Shown: positions 11,576-23,884 of the stretch, piece after piece
Layout: each line of letters starts with the position of its first letter
Position numbering within the stretch: the first letter of the stretch is position 1
Assembly: GCA_030068075.1 (NCBI GenBank)
Contig: CM057823.1
Span: 19,192,485-19,256,484 of the forward strand
Direction of reading: 5' to 3'
DNA from: Paguma larvata
Taxonomy: Eukaryota > Chordata > Mammalia > Carnivora > Viverridae
Length of the DNA: 64,000 nucleotides
The notes under the pieces: generated by a model
What the model saw: the letters and a program-made list of their open reading frames with translations, nothing else
Database searches by the model: none
What the model was told of the DNA's origin: nothing
Program-made: the position numbers and the translations under genes

Positions 11576-13350
11576 CTTTTGAAGATAAGAGCTATAACAC
11601 TCTCCCATAAAAATCAAAATTATCTAGCTGCTCCCATCACTGAAGACTTTTAGTAAGCATCTGTAAGAAACAGGGCTACACGATGTATAATGTGTATTAA
11701 AGCAACATTGTCCCTACTCTAGAAACCCTATAATCCAAGGTTGACAAAGCTGATGGATTTAAAGAACCTAAATATTAAGGGGATAGCCATTCTAGAAGCA
11801 TTTTCATATGCCGTTCTGAAAAATAGCATCCCGTCCTTAAATAATGAGAAATCGTTTAGTTAATCATTCACTCTTTGCACGATAAACATGTTATAGAAGT
11901 CAATTTATTAAAAAATAGATTAGGTGCTTATTTGTGGGTTGTTAATTTTAAAAAGCGATAGTTACTAAAGCTAGTGGATAAATGTCCATAAAGAAGATAA
12001 TTGCATACCACCCACTCTGAATACTCGCTTTCATATAAATGTGTGTATGCGTATGCATGCATATATAAATGTAAGTTTACATACATATTTATTCATATTC
12101 CAAGTATTTCTATAAAATATTTTATGTGGCTTACAAAAATATATATAATGTAATACAAAATAATAAAAGATATTTCTAATCGGAGAGAAAGAGACTCTCC
12201 AGTTAAAAAGACCATGAAAAATTCTAAGCACATAAAAGCAGGCTTTAAAGTCTTAAAGTCAATTACTAAACGTCAATTGCCAATTTGGCTCTGACTTCCC
12301 TGAGGGCCAACAGAGGTCAAAATACAGAGGAAACGCAGACTCCAGCATCCAAACCGATCAGAAGACTGGACATCCTGGTGGCCTCCAATAAGTAAGGTTT
12401 TTCCTTACACTGAGGTTCGGTAGAAGTTTCTCTACTGAAGTGTCTCACAAATGCGACATTAAAGGGCAGAGTGGAAAATGGAAAAGCAACCCTTAGTAAA
12501 TACACTAGATTATTTTTTAAGAAACTGTATTCTGAGAATACCAGAGTGTAAGTCCAGCGAACTAAAGTGAAATTTACTTTGTGGGAAACCCCCCCTGGAA
12601 AGAATGTTACTGGCCAAATCATAAAATAAAGGAGTATAAAAAGACCAAACACTCCTGTCTCATTTTCTCACTTGTAAAATGAGGGAAATGGACTGTATCA
12701 GTCCTAAAGGTTTTGGCTCAACACAAAGCCTCATGAAAGCTAAACTGAATGCTTGGATACTAGTATTTATATTAAAAGCACAACAAAAATGTCACTAGTA
12801 AAGCTAAGAAAGGGAAACATTTGGAGAGGAGAGAAATACTGTCTCTTGGGTTGATTGGCAAGCTATCATTTCTCCAGATGAACTATTTGAAGAGAAAACT
12901 AGTTTTCACAAACGGGAGGCCTGTTGGCAGTGAGCTTTGTTTAAGTCATTCTAGCAAGCCTTGTGTTTTTTAATTCAGTGTCAATCTCAAAAATTAGAGG
13001 TTTTCATATAAAAATGCGAATTTCTGGCTTTTCTTAAGAGAGTTGGAAATATGCTTTGATAGCAACAATCAGCTGAAGCTGCATGTCCAATGTCATACTC
13101 TAGTACTAAGTCCCTTGTTCCTCAGTATTCCTTACTGGGAAATTAAGTCAGCTGACTTTCATCATTGCGCTATTTGCTTCACATTATAGATTAACGAGAA
13201 CAAAACATATAATATCTCATATCCAAATTTCCCTTTCACAAGTGAAAGGGTGATGGAGGAAAACAATTTATTTCAAGAAGAATTAGACATTACTTCTCAG
13301 TGGAAGTAAAGAGGATGCCTACCTATTTAAATATGATAGTTAATATGATC
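11576..13350. other. Unassigned; one MIR3-like scrap
   Basis: No gene. At 12655-12715 'ctcacttgtaaaatgagggaaatggactg' resembles the end of a MIR3-type element. A near-perfect 20-bp palindrome lies at 13231-13250. Otherwise unique. Confidence 0.5.
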
Positions 13351-13354
13351 TGGA

Positions 13355-13635
13355 AATGGGGAGACTTTGGCCAAAAAAGCAGAAACTTCCAGTTACAGGA
13401 TCGATGAGTTCTGGGAATCTAATGTACACCATGGTGACTATAGTTAATTGTTGCTAAGACAGTAGACCTCAAATTTTCACCACAGAAAAGACATGGTAAT
13501 AATGTGTGGTGATGAAAGTGTTAGCTAAAGCTATAGTAGCAATCATTTTGGAACATGTAAGTGTAACAAATCAACACACTGTGCATCTTACGGAATGTGT
13601 TATGTGAATATTATCTCAATAAAGCTGGAGAAAAT
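13355..13635 (+). mobile_element. Ancient L1M 3'UTR fragment
   Basis: Carries the classic old-L1 3'UTR pattern: 'atctaatgtacaccatggtgac', 'tatagttaattgttgctaagacagtagacc', 'aatgtgtggtgatgaaagtg', ending 'attatctcaataaagctgg'. No coding part retained. Confidence 0.75.
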
Positions 13636-13720
13636 AAATTGCAAAGAATGGAAGAGGAATCTGAGATTAGAATATCCTCAAGAGCTATATTAATCACACA
13701 TTAAACTTATTTGAATCTTG

Positions 13721-13937
13721 GGGCCTGTGAGTGGCTCGGTCGGTTCCATGCGTCCAACTCACAGTTGGAGCTCAGGTCATGATCTCACAGTTCATGAGTT
13801 CGAGCCGCACATCAGGCTCTGCGTGGACAGCATGGAACCTGCTTGGGATTCTCCCTCTCTCTCCCTCTCTCTCTGCCCCTCCCCTGCTCATGCTCTCTTT
13901 CTCTCTCTCTCAAAAATAAATAAACATTAAAAAAATT
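13721..13937 (+). mobile_element. Felid CAN-SINE
   Basis: Direct SINE with a slightly altered head (cctgtgagtggctcggtcgg) and a long CT-rich region. TSD of 19 bp with two mismatches at 13702-13720 and 13938-13956 (taaacttatttgaatcttg against taaacttattttgatcttg). Confidence 0.95.
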
Positions 13938-14287
13938 TAAACTTATTTTGATCTTGAGTCACATGAGAGATTATAAATATTAAAAAATATGAACTGTTTG
14001 GTACATCTAGCCTACTCTTTCCCAACAGTTACACAGTACCAGATGGCATTTTTATTTTATATATAATCTTATACAGTAACCTATTTAATATAAAACAACA
14101 TACTTTGGTTTAATATGTTGCCTGTACTTCAAAGTATCCTGGAACGGCTGAATGAAGAACAAATGATGGTATTTCTAAAAGAAAAGTCTAAGAGAGAAAA
14201 GGGAATTATCTCAAAAATTGAACCAACTTCCAAAACTTATGAGCATATAATTTTAAGGTTTACTTGCATGTGAAAAAAGCAAATTAT

Positions 14288-14511
14288 TTTTTTAAGTTTA
14301 TTTTTATGTATTTTGAGAGAAAGAGAGAGAGCGAGTATGGGAGACACAGAGAGAGATGGAGAGACAGAATCCCAAGCAGGCTCTGTGCTGTCAGTGTGGA
14401 GCCGCATGCAAGTCACGATCTTGGGGTCTGTGAGTTCGAGCCCTGAATCTGACAGACCCCAGAGCCTGCTTTGGATTCTGTGTCTCCCTCTCTCTCTGCC
14501 TATCTCCCACT

Positions 14512-14559
<48 letters not shown>

Positions 14560-14606
14560 AATAAACATTAAAAAAAGAGAGCCGCTTCACTAAGCCAGGT
14601 GCTCTA
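14288..14606 (-). mobile_element. Felid CAN-SINE, antisense, split by a nested SINE
   Basis: Reverse SINE whose left part (14288-14405: T-rich start, purine body, 'cccaagcaggctctgtgctgtcag') is separated from its right end (14579-14606, 'cttcactaagccaggtgctc') by a second SINE in the opposite orientation. Outer TSD caaattat at 14280-14287 and 14607-14614. Confidence 0.85.
14406..14578 (+). mobile_element. 5'-truncated CAN-SINE nested inside another SINE
   Basis: A direct SINE missing its first ~45 bases. It begins about 'gtcacgatcttggggtctgtg' and keeps the B-box 'gagttcgagccctg', a 20-unit (TC)n run and the tail. Duplicated host bases gagccgc at 14399-14405 and 14579-14585 are the probable TSD. 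The two SINEs are in opposite orientation and could pair as a hairpin. Confidence 0.85.
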
Positions 14607-14614
14607 CAAATTAT

Positions 14615-15620
14615 ATGATTTTTAATTATATAAAAATATTACAGATTCAGGTGGGGCAACATGTTATGGGTTTATAAACACAAGCACATTAGGCTTAAGT
14701 AAGCCATTACACTAGCAGCATGCACTAGAGGCTTACTACTGTATTTTAAGCATATTAAATTCATTAATATGATGTTGAATATGAACTCTGTAACAGAGAC
14801 TGAAACCCAACTAAATATCTATAATAAGCTGGGTCTCCGAAGGAAAATGTTTAAGACTAGAAAGAAGTGCTTAACAGACCTGGATTTAGAAGTCACCCAC
14901 CACCTTACCTGGAGTGAATCTAGTTCTTGTACCATTTATGTTAATTATACAGTGGCTAACCACAATGTGAAGGATATAAAAACCAAGCGGAAAAATCATT
15001 CGGGATTTACAGTAAGTTCTGGTTAGGAGGAAATGCTGTATTTAATTAAAAGGAGCAACCTCACACCTGCTGAGCCTCCGTTGTATAAGCACACAGTGGC
15101 TTGTCAGTTTATGATTGTTAACTCATTTGAGCACACGAAATAGGTTTCATGTGTCTGCATTCTTCTGATACACTAAAAAGGCAGGGTAAAAATGCTTAGA
15201 AGAACAGTATAAACAAAATAACCACAAAATTCGTGAGCACAACACGCAGTAGTATTACCACAGGAAATATAAAGAACAACAGTTTGTCATCCAAATTCTG
15301 AGCAAATTTGTGCACACCCACCAAAGGTGAGGGGTGCAATCAGGCAGTAGGGGCATCTAAGAAGGAAGGGCCGGGCTTCCTGTGTCTTCTTTTTCCGATA
15401 CTCTCTTTTTTCAGTGGTAAGTTCAAGATACATTAAAACTTCAATAACTACCCTAGAATCCCCCGTTACCTGCTGGGGGTTTTTTTTGTTGTTGTTGTTG
15501 TTTCCCTACCGATTTTGGGAGACAGTGTCAAATCACACATCCATATGCACAGGCATTTCATATTCGATCTAATTAAACAAATGCATACGACACTTGTAAA
15601 TATATCCTGGACTCAGTATA
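14615..15620. other. Unique sequence, nothing recognised
   Basis: One kilobase without a recognisable gene or repeat. A short (GTT)n run lies near 15488-15502. Confidence 0.55.
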
Positions 15621-15632
15621 AATTTAACCTCA

Positions 15633-15848
15633 GGGGTACCTGGGTGGCTCAGTCCGTTAAGCTTCCGACTTCAGCTCTGGTCATGAGATCGCAGTTCGTG
15701 GGTTTGAGCCCCACATCGGGCTCTGTGCTGACAGCTAGGAGCCTGGAGCCTGCTTCAGATTCTGTGTCTCCCTCGCTCTCTGCCCTTTCCCCACTCGCAT
15801 TCTGTCTGTCTCTCTCTCAAAAATAAATAACATCAAAAACAATTTTTT
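15633..15848 (+). mobile_element. Felid CAN-SINE
   Basis: Direct, well-preserved SINE starting 'ggggtacctgggtggctcag'. Perfect 12-bp TSD aatttaacctca at 15621-15632 and 15849-15860. Confidence 0.97.
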
Positions 15849-15924
15849 AATTTAACCTCAAGCGCTGTGAATCTTTCACATTCAAATCTGTGTAGTAAAA
15901 ACTGATCTACAGAGTAAGACTAGC

Positions 15925-16110
15925 CTGCAGTACAGCCTAGCTTGCAGTTAAAAGAGACCTACGTTCGAAACCTGGCTTTTCCACTTGCTTGTTTAATCAC
16001 TAAGCTTCATTGTATTCATCTGTGTAAAACGGGAGTCATCATTTACCCCATAGGGTTGTTATGATAATTGAATGAAAGCATCCATGTCAAGCACATAGGA
16101 AGTGGGCACT
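15925..16110 (+). repeat. MIR element
   Basis: Sense MIR: 'acgttcgaaacctggcttttccacttgc' (B-box region and core), 'cttcattgtattcatctgtgtaaaacggg', 'catagggttgttatgataattgaatga'. Clear match to the MIR pattern in the right order. Confidence 0.75.
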
Positions 16111-16155
16111 ATACTATCACCAATTCAGTTTTCCTATAAAAGTCTTAAAGCAATT

Positions 16156-16202
16156 GTGTGTGTGTGTGTGCACGTGTGTGTGTGCATGCGCATAGGTGTG
16201 TG
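16156..16202 (+). repeat. (GT)n microsatellite
   Basis: GT repeats interrupted by 'gcac' and 'catgcgcatag' blocks, so an imperfect tract, just downstream of the MIR. Confidence 0.85.
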
Positions 16203-16313
16203 TTAGAAATTTTTTGGAAATGCAGTCCGTCTAATGCAGACTTTGTTAATGAATGTACTCTAACCTGAAAACGCCATTAATTCTAACAGCCTATTATATA
16301 ACTCTTTCTTTTT

Positions 16314-16532
16314 ATTTATTTTCTTAATGTTTATTAATTTATTTTGAGAAAGAGAGAGTGGGAGACGAGCAGAGAGAGAGAGAGAGAACAAGTGGGGCAG
16401 GGGCAGAGAGAGCGAGGGAGAGAGAGAATCCCAAGCAGGCTCCATGCTGTCACAGTTCATGAAACGTGAGATCGTGACCTGATATGAAATCAAGAATTAG
16501 ACGCTTAACTGACTGAGCCACCCAGGTGCCTC
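16314..16532 (-). mobile_element. Felid CAN-SINE, antisense, internally deleted
   Basis: Reverse SINE with an expanded (AG)n body. The block between 'ccatgctgtca' and 'cagttcatgaaacgtgag' is shortened, having lost the usual 'gcacagagcccgatg' part. Approximate TSD near 16299-16313 and 16533-16547 (taactctttcttttt against taattcttccttttt). Confidence 0.9.
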
Positions 16533-16589
16533 TAATTCTTCCTTTTTCATAGAGTTATTTTCCTACTTCACTGAGAAGCAAGTACCACC

Positions 16590-16775
16590 TGGCAAGAGAA
16601 GCTGTCTGAGAATCAGATGGGTCTGGGTTTGAATTAGCTGGGTGACTGCAAATTACTTACATTTTCCTGTTCTCAGTTCTTTCATACTTGGATTCATTCT
16701 TGGTAGAAAGATTAAAGGGGTCACTTGACGCAGAGTAGGGCCCAGAATAAATCGTAGCTCTCATGGATACTATTA
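16590..16775 (+). repeat. MIR element
   Basis: 'gagaatcagatgggtctgggtttgaattagctgggtgactgcaaattact' follows the sense MIR core, followed by 'agattaaaggggtcacttgacgcagagtagggccca'. Diverged. Confidence 0.6.
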
Positions 16776-19700
16776 TGTAGGCAGTTATTCAATCTTCACA
16801 TTAAAATTTTTATTACAGTACTTGATATTTAATTTGTATCATAAGCGAGGTTTAACATTAAAAAATAAAGGATATTTTTAAATCCTTAAATAAAATGGCT
16901 TCACTGTACTACCAATTTCTGTGATTTAAAAGATAAATGAATTTAGTTAATTGGAAGAACAAAAACTTACTAGTTTACCAAACTATTGGCATTTGTCGAG
17001 CGATGTGGCCTCTTCCCTTGGGTGAAACAGAAGTGCTAACTGATTAAAAAAAAAAAAAAAGGAACATGTGATACTAAGATATTCAGGGAAATGTGTGTTG
17101 TCCCATGCCGATACTCAGGAGCCCTGAGAGCATTCCTGATACCTTTTCCGCGAGGTGCAAACACAGGAATTATTCTCCCCTTTAGCCGTGTTCAGACATG
17201 AAGGCAATTCGAAGCAGAAGAGATGGGCTTTTCCACCAGGATCGCAGAATCAGAGCGACAAGAACATATTTTTGTAGAAAGAGTAGAAAATCATTATTGT
17301 CTTGTTTGGGCTGTTTCAGAAAGAACCACACATCCTGCCGTGAACTCTAGCAACAATAGATTTTTAAATCAACAGCTGGTTAACATTATAAAAATGAATC
17401 ATGAAGCCTCGGTGACAGCTGGAGAGGAGCCAGGGAGCCCAAGAGATACTAGAGATAATTCCGGCATTTTAAAGGGAGATTTTCGTCAGTGCCTCTGACC
17501 TGGCGCTACATACATCTTCATTTAAGATGACAGATAGTGTGATAAAAAACAAAGTACAATTATAATTTAAACCCAAAGGATCTAAACAAAGACAAGTGTC
17601 TTAAAGGTGGTGTATTTTCCAATTGGGACAAAGCATTCACTTCGTCCTAGATCTCTTGGTTAAATCCTGGAAATACCTAGTGTTCCCCTTAGAACCGTTT
17701 AATGTTCTTTTTTTTTTAATAAGGAATAAATTGAATCTGATTTATGGTCAAGTTAAAACAAGACTTCTACCTAGAAGCTTGACGGGTAAAGCCACACCAA
17801 TCTTCTCAGCTTTAAAACTAGTCAAAAAAAAATCTGTTTTATGCTTCTCAGACTAGACAACAAAGTCATGAGAGGTTTTCCCCTTCAGAGTTAGTGTAAA
17901 TGTCCCCACCTGACACACACAAAAGCCGGAGTATCAAACGGAATGAGGATGCTGACGTGGAACACCTGTGTTTCAGAGCCGCCAACAAAGGGAGACGGAG
18001 ACTTTTCTGCTCGTGATGCGTCCCCGCAAGACACAAGTGGAAAAGTGCGCTCTTCAAAGGCTGATGCGCAGAACAGACGAACGAAACGTCTGCGTATTCC
18101 AAGGTTTGCATGCTGAGTCAGAGGACTTACCTGGCAACGTGCTTGGAAGGAAACTATACACTAAGAGGCAAAAAAAAAGTTTAGTGTGCTCCCCAGCAAA
18201 AATGAGGGGAAAGGGAAGCAAATTTCTAAAAACACCAAAGGGAGATAAATTATTATTTAAAGGAAACTAAATGCACGACATTCGGTAGCAGGTATAATAG
18301 CTAATTATGTTATTACTAGAAAATATATCAAGCATAAATACGGCATATGTATATTTCTGGGAAAAAATGTTGATAAAACAGTTATCTCATGAATACCAGA
18401 TGTGTAGGTAGTTTAGCCTTTCAACATTTATTTGCACACTTAATTGAGTGTCATATGTATTCATATCATTTAAAAAATAGTATGCAATTGTTTTAATCTA
18501 CTCTTCGGAAACCTTAAGGTGATACATGGATGAGTCACTAAGAAATGAACAGATACGGCACCTGTTTGGGAAAACGTTGAACCAAGCTGCTTATTTTAAA
18601 GTAAGAGAAAAATAAGAATTATAATAATTGTGTAACTCAAAGTATCACATTAGAGAAAATCCAAAAGATTTCACTTGTAGTACCACTTAAAATAGCAGTA
18701 TGTGTAAAACATAATAAAGTATTGGGACTTTGTATATAGTAAAGCAGTTAGGACTTAATTACCTTTAAAAATGCTTTTCAAACACTAGGTTAAGGGTCTA
18801 CGTCCCCTAACAATAAGATGTCTTTAAAGTATTTTATTTTATAAAATAGTTATTTCAAATTACCCCACGTATCTAAATGGATTTCACGAAACGAGATTTT
18901 TCAGGAGCTTTAATAATGATTTGGATGCACAGAATTCACGTTTTTTTTCATTGTTAAAAAAATAGAGATACTCAGGTACACCAGTCTCATTTCTAACACT
19001 GCAGTTTGTTTCAAGACTAGAGGGGAGAGACTTAAACTGTGTACATTTCTGATGTTAGATGTGGACAGGAGCAGATCTCTTTGGAGTTTCTGGAAGCTGG
19101 AAAAACAAACAGCTTTCTTTCATGCTCTTTCCTTAATAGAGACAGAACAGGTTTGCGAAGCTACCACCTAGCCAAGCAGCAAGCTCTGGGATTCTTCCCA
19201 AAAGTTGTGACCGGGTAATGAAGCGATTTAGTCATTTACGTATTATGTCCATGCAAGACAGCAAGTGCACATACGAGACCAGAGCATCGCCAGAGTGACC
19301 TGCATCTCCGTGGCCGTCCTCCTAACCCATGCTTGAACTTTGGCAGTAGTTAAAACTCATGCTGGATCGTCCACTACCTATAAATGAAGCTGAAACGTGC
19401 TGACTGCAAGGATAAGGTTCGAGCAAGCTAATAGGTTTTAGTGTCTGAAACTTTTGGTAATCTGGCTTTAAGTGTCATGGGTCTTTCAAGGTGGATTCCA
19501 TCTGTCCTGTAAAGTTATGTATTGAAACATAATGCATCCCTTTGATCTCCTTTGTAAAAACCCTATGAAGTCAACAAAAAGCCCCCATCGACTCAACAGC
19601 CAGACCCCCAAACCGTTGACATGAAAGATTTTAACACTTGTAAGTGTTAGTAAACAGTAAGGGAGCTATGTGTTGAAAGCCTCTCAGTAAAAGGATTTCG

Positions 19701-20404
19701 TGATGGGCTGAGTCTTGCCACTCAGGCTGTCCTACTAATATATTGTACCAAAATCAGACAAGAGAGCATGGCTCAACCAGAATCAGGCTTGGTAATGTCC
19801 ATTCACATACAATCCCAAAATTATTCCCTAATCGAGCATTTATATTTTATTTCCAAATCATTTAAGTTAGTGAAAAAAACTATTCCAGCAACATAGATTC
19901 ATACTATGGTAAAGAACACGTAGACTGTATACATGTATGTGGACTTGTGTATGTGTGTATGTATTTTTATTAGTTTCTAATGCTATGTATTTGTGTGTAT
20001 ATGCATGTGCATACTCGAGGCAGGTGCATAGAGGGAGCAGGGTGCAGAGAAAATTATGTTCACTTTTTCAGTCAGAACAATCCAAGTCCAAATTTGGCTA
20101 TTACTGCAGAGTAGCCTTGATCATTATTCCTATCTTTAAAAATGAATAGGTATTAATACCTACTGCACTGATTTTTAGATTGAGACCAGCTGTATGAAGC
20201 AAGTAGAAGAGTAGCAATCAACAAATATTATTTTTCTTTTCCTTCTACGTATCGGCCTCCTCCCCAGACTTGAGTCCAAGTTTTTAATCCAGTTTTAGAA
20301 TTTAATTAGTCTTCTGTTTCAGCATTAACATATGTCCTCGAGTTCTTGAGACATCGAACCCAGGCTCAGTAGGCTTTTTTGGAAAGGCAAGGAAATATGG
20401 TCTA
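16776..20404. other. 3.6 kb repeat-poor unique block
   Basis: The longest stretch in the window where I recognise neither young nor ancient repeats. No convincing ORF. Base composition is mixed rather than simple. Blocks at 17080-17500, 17860-18130 and 19060-19480 are less AT-rich than their surroundings. A candidate for conserved noncoding sequence, but conservation cannot be judged from one species. Confidence 0.5.
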
Positions 20405-20775
20405 TCTGAAGTTTGCAATTCCCTGCTGATATATCTAACAAGGTAAAATTTTGTTCATCCTTCAACAACCTGGTCAGGTGTCATCTCCTCTCGCAAGACT
20501 CCCATAATCCTACTGGGCAATCATAATTAAACGTTCATTTCTCTGTTCTCCCAAATCTTGGCTCATGCTATTAGCGTAGTATTTATTGTATTCCATTCTA
20601 CTTACTTCTTGTCGTGTTATCATAGTACTTATTAAATTGCATTATATTTACTTCTTGTCCCATCTACTTTCTCTCAGAGAAATTGAGTTCCATGAGGTAA
20701 GGATCTGTGTCTTAGCCTTCCTGAGATCTCGGCATGTAGCACAGAGCCTGGGAGATAAAAACACATGACAAAAAG
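20405..20775 (+). repeat. L2 LINE 3' fragment
   Basis: Sense L2 3' pattern: 'caggtgtcatctcctctcgcaagactccc', 'tagtatttattgtattccatt', 'gttccatgaggtaaggatctgtgtctta', 'gcatgtagcacagagcctggg'. Good order and spacing for L2. Confidence 0.65.
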
Positions 20776-21632
20776 ATAGAGGGAAACAGGAAAGGAAGCC
20801 AGAAGGAATATTTCCCTTCTCTTCTTATACTGTGTCTTTGATCTTGTACTCAACAACGACTAAGGTTTAAAAATAAATAATTCCATTAACTGGAAGAATT
20901 GAATAGTTCTAAGTCCTTCCCGATCTTGGGAATATGATTCTGTATTATTTCAGCATCTCACTTGTGAGCTGCCTCAAAGATCTGCAAATTGTTTTAACAC
21001 CATCTAGCCAAGGATATGACAGATGGCTCTGAGATCAGCACTGTATTTCTGTGTGTGAACCAACAAACATTCTACCGGGTGGCATATGTGTACACATATT
21101 AGCAATGCTAGATGTTTTAAGCTTGCAAACAGAGCCCTAACTGAGGAAATGTACAGGCCACGTGAATTTATATAAGCACATGAGCCTTTTATTTAATTCA
21201 AAATTAGTACTCATGTACAGCTGTCCGTTTGCAGATTTATTCTCTCCTCTCAGGTAGCCAATCTTATTCAGCTTCCCTTCTGGGTATAGCTTTTTCCTAG
21301 GCATTTCCATTTACACACACGTACACACACGCACACACATATATACACATGCATATACATAAAGGTCACTTTCTCTCTCAATCATCTTCCACAGTGATTG
21401 CCTCCAACGTGATCTGCCTACAGCTCAAATCTGGTCATTTGCTTCCATAACACAACTTCTATACCACCAATGATAAAGTTGAAACTAAATGTATACCAGT
21501 CATAACCAAACTACTGGTTCAGTTACACCAGACTCTCTTATGTTTCTATTCTTCTACACGTATTGTTTCCAAATACTAAACTGCCATTTTCATGCTTCTC
21601 TTATTTAAAAAAATATCTCATTTTCTCTGTGG
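20776..21632. other. Unassigned sequence with an AC/AT tract
   Basis: No gene. Imperfect (AC)n/(AT)n tract at about 21313-21361. The rest appears unique. Confidence 0.55.
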
Positions 21633-21673
21633 TTTTTTTTTGAGACAGAGAGAAAAAGCACAAGAGAGCAAAG

Positions 21674-21711
<38 letters not shown>

Positions 21712-21855
21712 CCCATAAGGGATAAGAGAGAGAGAAGCAAGGCTCACCCAAAGCGGGGCTTGTACTCACCCGATATGGAACTCGAACTCATGAACCTTGA
21801 GAACATGACCTGAGCTGAAGTCAAATGTTTGACTGACTGAGCCACCCAGGTGCCC
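21633..21855 (-). mobile_element. Felid CAN-SINE, antisense, with (AG)n expansion
   Basis: Reverse SINE with a T-rich left end, a pure (GA)n run at about 21675-21710, and the reversed head 'gactgactgagccacccaggtgccc'. The middle is rearranged ('cataagggataagagagagagaagc' replaces the normal block) and contains two related 'ggcttgtactcacc'/'actcgaactcatg' segments. Confidence 0.88.
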
Positions 21856-22316
21856 TGCTCTTGTTTTCGGGTCAATTGTCAACTTGTCTGAAAAACTTCC
21901 CATGACAACACTTTCTCCCTTTGCCCACTAAAGAGTTGGATGTGCCTCTACTCTGCCCCTAAGACACTCTGTGTAGATGTACATACAATGCCTCATAAGA
22001 CCGTACTAGATTTTTTACATATATATTTGCCTCACAAGATTGCTACTTGAGAATGAGAATGGAGTCTTGTGTATTAGTTGTATATTCAGAACCTAGAATG
22101 CTGCATGTTCTTACTTATTTGTCGAATAAGTAAATGACTCTATGGATACTATCATAAAGTGTTATAATAACTTTATGTGGACATCCATGGAATTACAAAC
22201 AAACACTAGAAGATATGGTTGAAACATTGGAGATCAGAATTGAAGAAGTTGGCAGATTAGAGTGGAGTTAGTCATACACAAAACGTTGATTGATGTTATG
22301 TCATATTATTTTCTCT
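21856..22316. other. Unassigned sequence
   Basis: Nothing recognised apart from a possible L2-like scrap (agacactctgtgtagatgtacatac..ttgtgtattagttgtatattcagaacctag) around 21960-22140. Confidence 0.35.
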
Positions 22317-22522
22317 TTTTTAAATATTTATTTATTTTTGAGAGAGACAGACTTGGTGCAACTGGAGGAGGGGCAGAGAGAGAGGCAGACACAAAATCCA
22401 AAGCAGGCTCCAGGCTCTGAGTTGTGAGCACAGAGCCCAATGCAGGGCTCAAATTCATAAACCATGAGATCATGACCCGAGCCAAAGTCAGACACTTAAC
22501 CTACTGAGCCACCCAAGCACCC
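22317..22522 (-). mobile_element. Felid CAN-SINE, antisense
   Basis: Reverse SINE: 'tatttatttatttttgagagagacagac' start, 'ccaaagcaggctccaggctctgag', 'gagatcatgacccgagcc', 'ctgagccacccaagcaccc'. TSD not resolved by eye. Confidence 0.95.
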
Positions 22523-23480
22523 TATATCATAGTATATCTTTAAGTAAGATCAAGTCAATTTGAAACCTTTATATTTATATATATATATATAAAGGTGGTG
22601 TGCATTTTCATTCTCGGAGCAGGGCAGTAGGCAACGAAGTGAGCCCAGGAGTAGGACACAAATGTAGATCCCAAGGACTGTGGTTTTCCGGCTTCCAGTA
22701 CCAGTGGCAAAAACCACACGCTCCTCTCACCCTCTGGAAAACTTAGAACCACAGCTTTCAGACCAGTGGGTGTGCTGTGTCGTCCAGCAGCAAAGGTTGA
22801 CACATAAGCCCTTCAATGTCTAGTTCTGCCTGAGATGTATTTTCTAAGTCTCGATCCATGCCATGGAGCTTCGCCAATCAGCCTCAGAATGACAAGATTA
22901 AAGAAGTCACTAGATTGTAATTTCGTCACAAGCTGGATCCGGCAGAGGTTTGCTGTTTGTACCTTCCCAGAAACTGATTACCACACAGGAAAGGAAGCAA
23001 GGCCTTGGCTCCCTCTATGGAAAGAAAAAGACAGATAGTCCAGGTTAGTCAGGATATGAGCAAAAGAGCTGACTGTGGCTAACCGGTTCCTCATGAGACT
23101 TTGCATCTTTAGGGAGTGATGGGAGGAGAAAAATGAAAAAATCAGAGCTAGTCAAAGTTTACCCACGGCATGGAGAGCAGAGAATAAAGTCCAGCAGCTA
23201 ACTGGCAGTATTATGAGCTAACGTATTTACATGGATTTGTGGCTTCGCCCTGACAGTAAAATTCTAGATTGCTCATTCTATATATGCTTTGTTTTACAAG
23301 TTTCCTAAGTTCTCACGTTTCCTAACTTTAAATTTTTTATTGGGTGTCAAGTTCTCTGGGATAGCCATCATCTCTTGTTGTCTTCCATTCTTGCTGAAGA
23401 AATCTCAAATCTCTGTCTCCGTGGTTATTAAAGGGTGTATGGCACAACAAAGATCTGTAAATGGGCAGAAACTATGCATC
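22523..23480. other. Unique sequence, nothing recognised
   Basis: A short (TA)n run lies at 22575-22592. Several short ORFs occur by chance and none resembles a known family. Confidence 0.5.
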
Positions 23481-23484
23481 ATGT

Positions 23485-23640
23485 AGTCTGGCCTCTTCAT
23501 CCTTCAGATGAAAGAAGAGAAGCCAGTTGAAGCTAAGTTACTTGTTCTAGGTCATTATATCCATTGAATGGGATCCATGGGACTTGAGTCTTTACCTACT
23601 GATTACCACCATGACACCTTGCTAGTTCTATTGCCACTAC
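23485..23640 (-). repeat. MIR-like fragment, antisense
   Basis: 'cagatgaaagaagagaagccagttgaagctaagttacttgttctaggtc' resembles the antisense MIR core (cagatgaggaaactgaggc..taagtgacttgccc). Weak. Confidence 0.4.
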
Positions 23641-23884
23641 CAGATTAGCAAGATTCTCGTGGTTAAAATTCTCCCTATTACTCTATGTTGCTATAAGAAG
23701 CTCTCACATTAGTTTACCTTGAATGTGTTCAAGCCCTTCTGCCTTCATATCTGTATTATATTTTGACTAGGGGTATGAAATGGGAGAGATCAGGTTTGAA
23801 CAGAAAGCTATACTCCTTGCTGAAAGTCAGACATGTCTGGTTACTCTGAAGCATATTCTGGCACAAATATACATATAAGTTGCC

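Noticed and set aside
12317..12652. Minus-strand 111-codon open frame
   Set aside because: The predicted peptide is hydrophobic and low in complexity with no motif, and there is no promoter or poly(A) context. Chance frame.
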